From the NCBI GenBank assembly GCA_002506025.1, contig DAWS01000160.1:549-9812 (forward strand): 9,264 nt of DNA, read 5' to 3'. Positions 1 through 5,505 of the stretch are shown in pieces (positions within the stretch are counted from its first letter, which is position 1; each line of letters begins with the position of its first letter). A program made the translations under genes and the position numbers. A model generated the notes under the pieces. That model did not search any database. It saw only the letters and a program-made list of their open reading frames with translations, and was not told the DNA's origin. Source of the stretch: Euryarchaeota archaeon UBA111. Lineage in GTDB: Archaea; Thermoplasmatota; Poseidoniia; Poseidoniales; Poseidoniaceae.

Positions 1-1
1 G

Positions 2-79
2 ATTATTGTCGGCAAAAGAGTTTTATTAGCCGAGGAGCAGAAATTAATGAAAATAGATGGGAAGAGAGTTGGGGAGTAA
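2..79 (+). CDS. Possible 3' end of an upstream gene (partial, tentative)
   Basis: A frame is open from the left edge to a TAA at 77-79 and would encode a 25-residue tail ending KIDGKRVGE. It has plausible composition for a protein C-terminus and would overlap the next gene by 23 nt. No family can be assigned from so little sequence. A second frame (from position 1) is also open, to a TAA at 172-174, so the reading frame of any upstream gene is not settled. I prefer the shorter tail because the longer one runs deep into the CxxC protein and has a less protein-like composition (many W, H and S). The start lies outside the window. Confidence 0.33.
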   Translation: MIVGKRVLLAEEQKLMKIDGKRVGE

Positions 80-680
80 CACAAGGAAAGGGACTTTTGG
101 CACAAATATTTCATTCGACATCGATGATGTATCTGCACCGAACAGACGAAGGGTTAGGTCGCGCAGTGAAATAAACAGGCCTATCACAACAGAAGATGAT
201 TCGCTAACCGGTTGTCCAGGATGCGGCTCGCCAATAAATCATGATAAGTGGTTAGATTGTTTAGTCGGCTTCGTATCTGGAGCACATGATTTTGAAATCG
301 GTAACCCTGTACGCGCCAGAATCGTCCAAAACCTGCGTAATCAGACCTCAACTATGAGTATGCCAAATCCAAGAGAGAATTGGGAATTGGCGGTAGTGAG
401 TAAACTAATGGGCGAAATAGAAAAAATAGTTGTCGCTGAAGTTAATCGGTCCCAACCCAAACAAGTCATTGAAACAGGTATGGCAGAGCAAGAACGTATG
501 GCATTAATCGCCGAGACAGAGGCTAGAGTAGTCAATTCGATGGCTCTAGAAATCCAAGAGGCTTTAATTGCTGAATTAACTCCAAGGCTCGAGCAAGAAA
601 TTCGAGCACAGGTTGAGCAAGAACTGTGGCAACAGTTTGAGGAAGAATGGAAAAATAGAACAGTCAGTAAAGTCGTATAG
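57..680 (+). CDS. Hypothetical protein with CxxC zinc-finger-like motif and C-terminal coiled coil
   Basis: This is a 207-residue soluble protein with no recognised family. Residues 1-50 are polar and Arg-rich (RRRVRSR around 30-36) and probably flexible. A CPGC motif at 53-56 is followed by H62 and C68, giving CxxC-x5-H-x5-C, which could hold one zinc ion; only three cysteines are present, so zinc binding is inference. From about 105 to 203 the chain is strongly helical and Glu/Gln/Arg-rich with heptad-like spacing (LEQEIRAQVEQEL near 177-189), indicating a long coiled coil. No signal peptide or membrane segment is visible. ATG 57 is the most upstream start, since stops lie just before it in frame; TTG 69, preceded by GAAGAGAG, is an alternative. 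It is the first of four short-spaced, co-directional unknown genes. A role in a protein complex or nucleic-acid contact is possible, but no function can be given. Confidence 0.72.
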   Translation: MGRELGSNTRKGTFGTNISFDIDDVSAPNRRRVRSRSEINRPITTEDDSLTGCPGCGSPINHDKWLDCLVGFVSGAHDFEIGNPVRARIVQNLRNQTSTMSMPNPRENWELAVVSKLMGEIEKIVVAEVNRSQPKQVIETGMAEQERMALIAETEARVVNSMALEIQEALIAELTPRLEQEIRAQVEQELWQQFEEEWKNRTVSKVV

Positions 681-752
681 TCAACCTTCAAACTTATTTT
701 GCCAAATCCGTCAATGATATTCTTCATAGGCTGTCAAGATTACAACCTTGTT

Positions 753-1355
753 ATGAGGGACAACCGACTCCGTAGTGACTCATTGCCAATTGAGGTACAG
801 AAACTCTGCGAAGTCATGGCCGGAATTGACCCAAATTGGAATTTAGACGAATGGTTGCGCAATCAAGCCAATGCTAGTTTGGAGTTAATCTCGAGTGAAT
901 TAGAGGTGGAATTGAAAACCGCTGAACAGCGTTTGAAAAGGATCACTGACATAAAGAATAGAATTACTAATTCAGACAGTGAAACAGAACAACCAGGTCA
1001 AATGAATTTGTTTGACTGCTTCAGTATTGAGTATGATAAAAGCATTGTTGGCCTAGGTTCAAGGGCAGTAAGTAATGATGAAAATTACACTGAGTCGCAC
1101 CCCGTTAGTGCTTTCCTAGACCTATTACCTAATGACCAAGGAGATGACCCGCTGTTAGCAGTTGCATGTCAAAACCTGCTGATAATTATCGATGGCGAAA
1201 TTAGCAATGGCAAAGATTTTGCAACCCTTGAATTGATTGTAACAGAATTAGACAAATCAGGTATATCGTTTGAGGAAATAGATGAAGCAATCGAACATCT
1301 GCTAATGACTGGAGCAATAATAGAAGTTGAGGATGACTGCTTCATCACCATCTGA
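753..1355 (+). CDS. Hypothetical protein: coiled coil plus C-terminal winged-helix-like domain
   Basis: From ATG 753 this is a 200-residue soluble acidic protein. Residues about 40-73 form a charged helix suited to a coiled coil (SELEVELKTAEQRLKRI). Residues 75-130 are low in structure. Residues about 135-200 look like a winged helix: a helix, then a stretch through EELD-type residues, then GISFEEIDEAIEHLLMTG, a classic recognition-helix-like pattern, closed by a beta wing (AIIEVEDDCFITI). That C-terminal pattern is common in archaeal DNA-binding or protein-interaction winged helices. Identification is by eye and DNA binding is inferred. The frame is open upstream, with possible starts at TTG 699 and ATG 714; I prefer ATG 753 because the extension (MIFFIGCQDYNLV) is unlike the rest. 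No clear Shine-Dalgarno site precedes any of the three. It follows the CxxC protein by 72 nt and precedes two membrane proteins. Confidence 0.72.
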   Translation: MRDNRLRSDSLPIEVQKLCEVMAGIDPNWNLDEWLRNQANASLELISSELEVELKTAEQRLKRITDIKNRITNSDSETEQPGQMNLFDCFSIEYDKSIVGLGSRAVSNDENYTESHPVSAFLDLLPNDQGDDPLLAVACQNLLIIIDGEISNGKDFATLELIVTELDKSGISFEEIDEAIEHLLMTGAIIEVEDDCFITI

Positions 1356-1370
1356 TTGAGGCATGAGAAA

Positions 1371-1682
1371 ATGACTCTTACCAAGAAACAGGCAGCGCAA
1401 TTATGTATTGATGCGTTAAATTCTGAGCAGAAATTAAGACAGAAAGTAATTGTTGTAGCAATCAATATACTCGTTATCTCCGGGATTATCACGTTTCTAA
1501 CTTCATGGTATTTCGGCTTGGCTTGCTTGCTTATCTGCGGTTTACTTGGACAATTTGCCCACGAGAGAATGGACAACTCCATTCAGGCTAGGAAACTTAT
1601 GGCAATTAAATCGTTGAAGTGGCAAAATACAGAACTAGAAAACCCCGACCTCTTGGATAAGTTAACAAAGATTGTTGGTTAG
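1371..1682 (+). CDS. Small two-helix membrane protein, unknown function
   Basis: This 103-residue protein has a short charged N-terminus (KK at 5-6, KLRQK at 21-25) and a tight hairpin of two hydrophobic segments at about 25-45 and 47-64. A basic, amphipathic C-terminal tail of about 40 residues follows and probably stays in the cytoplasm with the N-terminus. It has no cleavable signal peptide and no family is recognised. ATG 1371 is preferred over the in-frame TTG 1356 because GAGG at 1358-1361 lies 9 nt upstream of it. The gap to the winged-helix gene is 15 nt. Its stop (TAG 1680-1682) overlaps a possible GTG start of the next gene by one base, so the two are probably translationally coupled. 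The next gene has the same membrane-hairpin-plus-tail layout, which suggests the two products act together in the membrane; that is inference. Confidence 0.7.
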   Translation: MTLTKKQAAQLCIDALNSEQKLRQKVIVVAINILVISGIITFLTSWYFGLACLLICGLLGQFAHERMDNSIQARKLMAIKSLKWQNTELENPDLLDKLTKIVG

Positions 1683-1690
1683 TGGGGAAT

Positions 1691-2347
1691 ATGGAGTATA
1701 ACCTTGAAATTGCTAAACTTCAATCACATGCAAATTTGGTGAAAATATTAGCAAGAATTGCGGTCTCCAGCACTGCATTCACCATAATCGTACTACTCTT
1801 CGGCTTCGATTTGCCGGACCCAGTAATCTTTGTCACGATATTGTTCATTCCTGTAGCTTTTGTTCTCGTAAACAATTACATCACCAAATATTATCAAACC
1901 AAAATAGAGTATCTCACCAATGAATTTCTTACCCAGAGGCTAGATACAAGCGATGAAGAGATAGATTTGAGCGTGAAGCGAGATTCTAGATTTCCGAACA
2001 TTGAGTATCTACGTAATCGCGGTAGTGATGACAAGGGTCCTGCATTTGGCATCAAGGATAGAAAATTCTCGACCAAAGGTAAAAGAGTTGATGCTATGAA
2101 AAATAGGGATTATGACGATATTGAAGCAATAAATTCTACCGGAGAGGAAATGCTCAGAATCGCTAATGAAATTCAATCCCAAAAATCATCAATAACATGG
2201 AGCAAATCTGAAACAACAGATCAAGACATAATCGAGGCCGGAGTAGACAACCTCGGTGACTTGATCAAAACTGGATGGTTTGAAAAGAATAGACAAGATG
2301 GTGCAGTTCAGCGCCTATACCAAGATAATGAAGGAAACCAAATATAA
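1691..2347 (+). CDS. Two-helix membrane protein with long charged cytoplasmic tail, unknown function
   Basis: From ATG 1691 this is a 218-residue protein. Two hydrophobic segments at about 20-39 and 45-64 form a hairpin, followed by a roughly 150-residue charged region that is probably cytoplasmic. The tail contains a helical stretch (65-85), a polar linker rich in D, R, K and G (88-140), and a distinctive final segment around 182-210 with EAGVDNLGDLIKTGWFEKN. That segment resembles a small oligomerisation or docking helix pair, loosely like SHOCT-type C-terminal motifs, but this is a weak resemblance. GTG 1682, overlapping the preceding stop, is an alternative start adding three residues; ATG 1691 follows GGGG at 1684-1687. 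It has no signal peptide or enzymatic motif. It closes the unknown block, and 21 nt later the nucleotide-sugar module begins. It is either the last gene of the upstream unit or independent of the sugar genes. Confidence 0.7.
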   Translation: MEYNLEIAKLQSHANLVKILARIAVSSTAFTIIVLLFGFDLPDPVIFVTILFIPVAFVLVNNYITKYYQTKIEYLTNEFLTQRLDTSDEEIDLSVKRDSRFPNIEYLRNRGSDDKGPAFGIKDRKFSTKGKRVDAMKNRDYDDIEAINSTGEEMLRIANEIQSQKSSITWSKSETTDQDIIEAGVDNLGDLIKTGWFEKNRQDGAVQRLYQDNEGNQI

Positions 2348-2349
2348 TA
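2343..2349 (+). promoter_or_regulatory. Possible archaeal TATA box for the nucleotide-sugar module
   Basis: TATAATA overlaps the stop codon of the preceding membrane protein and ends 19 nt before ATG 2369. If used as a TATA box it would start transcription at or within a few bases of the start codon, giving a leaderless or nearly leaderless mRNA. Placement is slightly close compared with the usual 25-30 nt. The stretch is generally AT-rich, so chance occurrence is quite possible. Confidence 0.28.
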
Positions 2350-2368
2350 CGCCTTACGAGAGTTCACT

Positions 2369-3115
2369 ATGAAGGTAAAGGCAATCTTAGTGGCTGGAGG
2401 TCACGGAAGTCGATTGTATCCATTTACCAACATTACTCAAAAGACGCTATTACCAATTTATGACCGCCCGGTAATCGATTATGCATTAGGTACCATCAGA
2501 CGTGCTGGAATAAAGAATATCACCATAATATCCAACCAATTTATTGGTCAGATTGCCAAGCATGTAGGCTCTGGTTTACCTGGTGAGAAAATTCACTATG
2601 TTCTCGAAGAAACTCCTGAAGGTGTTGCTAACGCGCTGAATCTTGCAAGGCCGCATAATGAAAACTGCCGACTATTAGTCTACTTTTCTGATAACATTAC
2701 CACCATTGAATTGGCCGAACACGTTGAAAGATTTACTGCTCAGGAAACCAACCCCGGATGCTTACTATTATCTAGAGATGAAGAAAACCCCCACGCTTTT
2801 GGGGTAGCAAAATTCGATACTAATGGAAACATTATCGACATCGTGGAGAAACCCGACGACCCCCCCTCAAATATCGCAATCGGCGGAATATATCTCTTCG
2901 ACGAGCAATTTTGGGCCCTCGTTGATGAATGCCACAGTGAGCATGGTAGCAACTTCTCGATAACCGATGTAAATCGAAAATATGTCCATCAGGGACAGGC
3001 AGAGTTGCTCAATATAGGAAAAGAAACCTGGATTGATTGCGGCACTCCAGATTCGTTACTATCGGCTGCACTGATGGCCAAAGCAGGAAAGTTAGACCCT
3101 AACCCGTTCAAATGA
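2369..3115 (+). CDS. RmlA-type sugar-1-phosphate nucleotidylyltransferase (glucose-1-phosphate thymidylyl/uridylyltransferase-like)
   Basis: The enzyme class couples a sugar 1-phosphate, usually glucose 1-phosphate, with dTTP or UTP to give an NDP-sugar plus pyrophosphate in the cytoplasm. The 248-residue chain shows the nucleotide-binding signature GGHGSRLYP at 10-18, K25 in QKTLLP, a metal-site FSDN at 106-109 (D108), EKP at 160-162, ITDVNRKY at 198-205 and WIDCGTPDSLL at 221-231 (D223, probable second metal ligand). ITDVNR and D-S-L-L are typical of RmlA rather than GalU. It is about 40 residues shorter than classical bacterial RmlA, ending soon after the core. The start is ATG 2369, with a weak GAGAG upstream. 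The next gene is a UDP-glucose dehydrogenase homologue, which argues that the product here may be UDP-glucose rather than dTDP-glucose; the sequence alone does not settle which nucleotide is used. No dTDP-rhamnose genes (rmlB/C/D) are present. Confidence 0.9.
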   Translation: MKVKAILVAGGHGSRLYPFTNITQKTLLPIYDRPVIDYALGTIRRAGIKNITIISNQFIGQIAKHVGSGLPGEKIHYVLEETPEGVANALNLARPHNENCRLLVYFSDNITTIELAEHVERFTAQETNPGCLLLSRDEENPHAFGVAKFDTNGNIIDIVEKPDDPPSNIAIGGIYLFDEQFWALVDECHSEHGSNFSITDVNRKYVHQGQAELLNIGKETWIDCGTPDSLLSAALMAKAGKLDPNPFK

Positions 3116-3136
3116 GGCATGGAATGATATAATTCT

Positions 3137-3142
3137 GGTGAT
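3137..3142 (+). promoter_or_regulatory. Ribosome binding site (GGTGAT) of the dehydrogenase gene
   Basis: GGTGAT matches the stretch of the 16S rRNA 3' end adjoining the CCUCC core and lies 3 nt before ATG 3146, the spacing expected when the full GGAGGTGAT register is aligned. It supports ATG 3146 as the start. Similar registers appear before 3991 (GGTGGT), 5506 (GGTGA) and 6527 (GGCGAT). Confidence 0.5.
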
Positions 3143-3145
3143 AAT

Positions 3146-3970
3146 ATGAAGATAGGGATTATCGGGGCAGGAATGGTAGGCGGTGCAATTGAACACTGCT
3201 TCAAACACGCTCATGAACTATTCATCCATGATCCTGCAAGAGGTACTGAGTTAAGCGATGTAACAAATAACGTTGATTTTGCTTACATTGCAGTTCCCAC
3301 GCCCCCACACCCTGAGCACGGCGGTTGTGATACGAGTATAGTCGAGGAAATTCTTCAATCTCTGCCAGAAGGGTTTACTGTAGTGATTAAAAGTACGGTG
3401 ATCCCAGGAACTACTGAAAGCTTTCATCAACAGTATCCACACCTAAAGATTGCTTACTCTCCGGAATTCCTCGTAGAGCGCAGGCGTCTGGAGGATTTTG
3501 CTAATCAGGACATTTTGGTCTGTGGAACACATCATCAAGATGTTGCAGAATTAATTTTTCAACACCACCAAGAGGCGGGAGTATTGCGAACCCCGAACTT
3601 CTTTCATGTAACTCCTACACAAGCGGAATTAGTGAAGTATAGCAAGAACACATTTTATGCCCTAAAGGTTATTTTTGCTAATCAAATCTACGATATTTGT
3701 CAAGCACTCGGTGAAGATTACTATAAAATCAAAGAAATAATCACCACACCTCAAGACCAACCGATTGGCAATTCCCACCTAGATCCTATCTTTGGCCTGA
3801 AGCGAGGTTTTGGAGGAAAGTGCTTGCCTAAAGATTCGCAGGCGTTGGCAGTTCTTGCTGAATCATTATCTTGTAAATATGAACTATTAGATGCGATTCA
3901 AACAGACAACGAACAACTACGTGGTATACTAACCGGAAAGCCCAGTGATGTGATTACTAATGATGATTAG
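3146..3970 (+). CDS. UDP-glucose 6-dehydrogenase-like protein lacking the C-terminal domain
   Basis: The family oxidises UDP-glucose or GDP-mannose twice with NAD+ to the uronic acid. The 274-residue chain contains the N-terminal Rossmann domain (GAGMVG at 7-12, acidic D29 after the second strand, PTPP at 51-54, KSTVIPGTT at 82-90), SPEFLVE at 105-111, and the central domain with ELVKYSKN (K164, N168) and the catalytic loop GGKCLPKD at 223-230 (C226, D230). All key catalytic residues seen in the family are present. Typical members have about 390-450 residues; here the chain stops about 45 residues after the catalytic cysteine, so the C-terminal domain that helps bind the nucleotide sugar is absent. 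No remnant of it is visible downstream, because the GtrA gene begins at the stop codon. It is therefore a genuine short form, a substrate-divergent enzyme, or a degraded one. The intact catalytic set favours activity. It is placed between an NDP-sugar synthase and GtrA. Confidence 0.86.
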   Translation: MKIGIIGAGMVGGAIEHCFKHAHELFIHDPARGTELSDVTNNVDFAYIAVPTPPHPEHGGCDTSIVEEILQSLPEGFTVVIKSTVIPGTTESFHQQYPHLKIAYSPEFLVERRRLEDFANQDILVCGTHHQDVAELIFQHHQEAGVLRTPNFFHVTPTQAELVKYSKNTFYALKVIFANQIYDICQALGEDYYKIKEIITTPQDQPIGNSHLDPIFGLKRGFGGKCLPKDSQALAVLAESLSCKYELLDAIQTDNEQLRGILTGKPSDVITNDD

Positions 3971-4407
3971 TGGCTTATGTTGGTGGTGTAGTGGATAAAA
4001 CCCAACTAGCTACGATTGCTCCACGTGGGACAATCAGACGATTCGCCTCTGCTGGAGCAATCAATACTCTACTATTTTGGTTATTTTGGGAGATACTCAG
4101 GCTTTCACCTGCGCTAGCATACATTTCTGAGACTGGCGCTTGGGCAGTTGCATGGGTCATGTCTTGCACGATTGCTCACTTTACTCACCGTTACTTTACC
4201 TTCGACGGCCGCAAAGATGTCAAGGCTACTATGATTGGTGCACTTGCTGTTTATGCTATTGGAGGCGTATTATCGACGCTGTCTTATGACATACTGGTTG
4301 CCAACCTAACCCTACAGATTAGGATTATCTTCATCATCAACATGCTCGTTTCAGGATTATTCACTTGGGCTAGTATGCGATGGTTTGTATTCGAATACAA
4401 AGAGTAA
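3970..4407 (+). CDS. GtrA family membrane protein (probable polyprenyl-phosphate sugar translocation)
   Basis: GtrA-family proteins are small four-helix membrane proteins linked to moving or transferring lipid-linked sugars during surface polysaccharide or glycan synthesis. The 145-residue chain has the family's opening pattern RRFASAGAINTLLFW (23-37), then helices at about 27-44, 53-71, 86-108 and 116-136. A conserved-looking AHFTHRYFTFDG at 69-80 lies after helix 2, matching the family's N-R-x-[WF]-[TV]-F element, and a final WFVFEYK closes the protein. GTG 3970 overlaps the dehydrogenase stop by one base, implying translational coupling. GTG 3991 is an alternative start with GGTGGT 3 nt upstream and would remove seven residues without touching the first helix. 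Co-transcription with NDP-sugar synthesis and oxidation genes suggests it handles a glucose- or uronate-derived lipid-linked sugar; the exact substrate is not readable. Confidence 0.85.
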   Translation: MAYVGGVVDKTQLATIAPRGTIRRFASAGAINTLLFWLFWEILRLSPALAYISETGAWAVAWVMSCTIAHFTHRYFTFDGRKDVKATMIGALAVYAIGGVLSTLSYDILVANLTLQIRIIFIINMLVSGLFTWASMRWFVFEYKE

Positions 4408-4493
4408 TCCGATAATTTACTGCGGCAAGAAAAAGCAATCTCTTCCTAATTTTCATGCGAGAAGTTATTGGCTAATGAACAACACGCGCAACC
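4408..4493. other. Short gene-free spacer before the TerB-like pair
   Basis: An 86-nt AT-rich spacer separates the GtrA stop from the TerB-like copy 1 start. It could hold a promoter for the TerB pair, but I see no convincing TATA box, hairpin or T-run terminator. A frame open through it (4385-4570) has no protein-like features and overlaps copy 1, so I do not count it as a gene. Confidence 0.4.
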
Positions 4494-4925
4494 ATGTTGC
4501 CAGATACGATACACAAATTGTCGCGGGAAGAGCGGTTTTCATACGCACGTTTACTTGCTTTTATGGCTAGAGTAGATAATGAGCTCACCGTGGATGAAAT
4601 GGCAATGTTCGAGCAACGTCTAGGTACTGCGTTGTTGTCTCCAAACCAGCGAGAGTTGATTAGACAGGCGCTGAAAACTCCGCCACCACTCGATGAGTGT
4701 TTAGCTGGGCTGAGTGAGGAGGCGGGACGCTTGGCACTACGAGATGCTATTCTCATGGCAGCTGCAGATGGAACTGTCGACGATGATGAAAAAGAAGTAT
4801 TAATGGAGATCATCGCTCATCTTGGCTTACCTGAAGAGGCGCTTGAGCGCTTGCTAAAGTGGACGGTTGACGGTTATAATTGGATGCAGAACGGTTATGA
4901 TATTTTGAACGACCTTGCGGAGTGA
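4494..4925 (+). CDS. TerB-like helical domain protein, copy 1
   Basis: TerB-like domains are all-helical, acidic modules first named from tellurite resistance and found in many stress or membrane-associated contexts; several bind metal through acidic residues. This 143-residue protein has the two internally similar acidic loops expected: VDNELTVDE at 27-35 and ADGTVDDDEKE at 91-101. The second fits the family's D-G-x-[VI]-x-x-x-E pattern, whereas the first has N in place of G. It has no signal peptide or membrane helix. The start is ATG 4494; the aligned start of the neighbouring copy supports it. The upstream 86 nt have no gene. The following gene is a paralogue: an ungapped hand alignment over 139 residues gives about 47 identities (about one third), strongest at LALRDA (80-85 in both). 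Function beyond a metal-binding or scaffold role is unknown; nothing else here points to tellurite resistance. Confidence 0.78.
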   Translation: MLPDTIHKLSREERFSYARLLAFMARVDNELTVDEMAMFEQRLGTALLSPNQRELIRQALKTPPPLDECLAGLSEEAGRLALRDAILMAAADGTVDDDEKEVLMEIIAHLGLPEEALERLLKWTVDGYNWMQNGYDILNDLAE

Positions 4926-4928
4926 GGT
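4924..4928 (+). promoter_or_regulatory. Ribosome binding site (GAGGT) for TerB-like copy 2
   Basis: GAGGT overlaps the TGA stop of copy 1 and lies 2 nt before TTG 4931. The spacing is short, but it sits in the junction between the two genes and would couple their translation. It could also serve ATG 4943 at 14 nt, which is long. Confidence 0.35.
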
Positions 4929-4930
4929 AA

Positions 4931-5350
4931 TTGTTCCCTGATATGGTTAATGATTTGACCATCGAAGAAAGACTAGCACACGCCCAATTAATGGTTACTG
5001 TTGCATCAGTCGATGGAGAATTAGTTAAAGAAGAGCTAGTTATGATTGAATCCATTATGGGTAAATCGATGCTTCATCCTGAGATGAGAGTGGATGTCAG
5101 AAATACACTCAACCACCCAGTAGAAGTAGAAAAGTGTATGGAAATATTATCTGATACCGGACAAAAACTAGCCTTGAGAGATGCTGTTTTGGTATCGGCA
5201 TGTGACGGTGATTATGATAAAAAAGAAATTCGTATCATCAAGAAAATTGCGAAAATTGCCGGTGTTGATAATGATGCATTATCAGAAATATACCAATGGG
5301 TAGAAGATTATTGGAGCGTGTATAAGCGGTCAAATGATTTTCTTCGCTGA
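4931..5350 (+). CDS. TerB-like helical domain protein, copy 2
   Basis: This 139-residue paralogue of the preceding gene has both acidic loops in the consensus form: VDGELVKEE at 27-35 and CDGDYDKKE at 91-99. It is more Lys-rich at the C-terminus than copy 1 (RIIKKIAKIAG at 101-111), and both copies end in an aromatic-rich helix (W123 and D126 shared). The TTG start at 4931 is chosen because it aligns the first residues (FPD) exactly with copy 1 (LPD); ATG 4943 is the alternative and would remove four residues. The five-base gap and a GAGGT at the junction suggest co-translation, so the two proteins may form a heterodimer. They have diverged to roughly one-third identity, so the duplication is old or the copies have specialised. 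A T-rich terminator region follows. Exact role unknown. Confidence 0.76.
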   Translation: MFPDMVNDLTIEERLAHAQLMVTVASVDGELVKEELVMIESIMGKSMLHPEMRVDVRNTLNHPVEVEKCMEILSDTGQKLALRDAVLVSACDGDYDKKEIRIIKKIAKIAGVDNDALSEIYQWVEDYWSVYKRSNDFLR

Positions 5351-5359
5351 AAACAGAAT

Positions 5360-5413
5360 TTACCTATTTATGGTAATTTTACTAGCATTTTAGGCGTTTT
5401 TGATGGTTTTTTT
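5360..5413 (+). terminator. T-rich terminator region after the TerB-like pair
   Basis: A weak hairpin, TTACC (5360-5364) with GGTAA (5372-5376) around a 7-nt loop, is followed by TTTT. Then come T5 at 5397-5401 and T7 at 5407-5413. Archaeal transcription ends mainly at such U-rich tracts, and this is the longest gene-free stretch in the window (155 nt). It probably ends the transcript that covers the sugar module and/or the TerB pair. Confidence 0.6.
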
Positions 5414-5457
5414 ACTATATCACAAATCCAATGTCTCATCCTAGGGTAAGACGATTC

Positions 5458-5464
5458 TTTATTA
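5458..5464 (+). promoter_or_regulatory. Possible TATA box upstream of THEP1
   Basis: TTTATTA lies about 42-48 nt before ATG 5506. It would place a transcription start near 5487 and leave a leader of about 19 nt that still contains the GGTGA ribosome binding site at 5496-5500. An alternative AT-rich element, CTATAT at 5414-5419, is farther upstream. This is assigned by position and composition only. Confidence 0.3.
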
Positions 5465-5495
5465 CTGATAAGTGACTGGTTAATAATCGAGCCTT

Positions 5496-5500
5496 GGTGA
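5496..5500 (+). promoter_or_regulatory. Ribosome binding site (GGTGA) of the THEP1 gene
   Basis: GGTGA lies 5 nt before ATG 5506 and can pair with the 16S rRNA 3' end. It supports 5506 as the start and implies that this mRNA has a leader. Confidence 0.45.
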
Positions 5501-5505
5501 ATTAA

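Noticed and set aside
341..727. Minus-strand open frame of 128 codons opposite the CxxC protein.
   Set aside because: It is Ser/Thr/Cys-rich, as expected for the reverse of a Glu-rich coiled-coil gene, and shows no protein motif.
35..1437. A 13-base direct repeat, GAGCAGAAATTAA, at 35-47 and 1425-1437.
   Set aside because: The second copy lies in coding sequence, both read as EQKL in frame, and flanking bases differ. Only two distant copies exist, so it looks like a coincidence rather than an attachment site or transposon scar.
1169..1582. Minus-strand open frame of 137 codons opposite the winged-helix and first membrane-protein genes.
   Set aside because: It spans two plus-strand genes, has low-complexity Ser/Ile composition, and is antisense to clear coding sequence.
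2787..2805. Inverted ACCCC/GGGGT with an intervening loop, resembling a terminator hairpin.
   Set aside because: It is inside the RmlA-type gene, encodes the conserved NPHAFGV segment, and has no following T-run.
2860..2866. Run of seven C residues that might signal a sequencing error or slippage site.
   Set aside because: The protein reads normally through it (EKPDDPPSN aligns with the family pattern), so there is no evidence of a frameshift.
4472..4813. Minus-strand open frame of 113 codons opposite TerB-like copy 1.
   Set aside because: Its Ser-rich composition mirrors the acidic helices on the plus strand; the plus-strand frame has a paralogue and family motifs.
4494..5350. TerB-like pair as evidence for a tellurite-resistance or phage-defence ter operon.
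   Set aside because: No TerC, TerD, TerY or associated kinase/phosphatase genes are present, and TerB-like domains are widespread outside such operons.
5351..5505. The largest intergenic region as a possible small RNA or riboswitch.
   Set aside because: Only a weak 5-bp hairpin and T-runs are visible, with no extended structure or known aptamer-like motif. A terminator followed by a promoter explains it.
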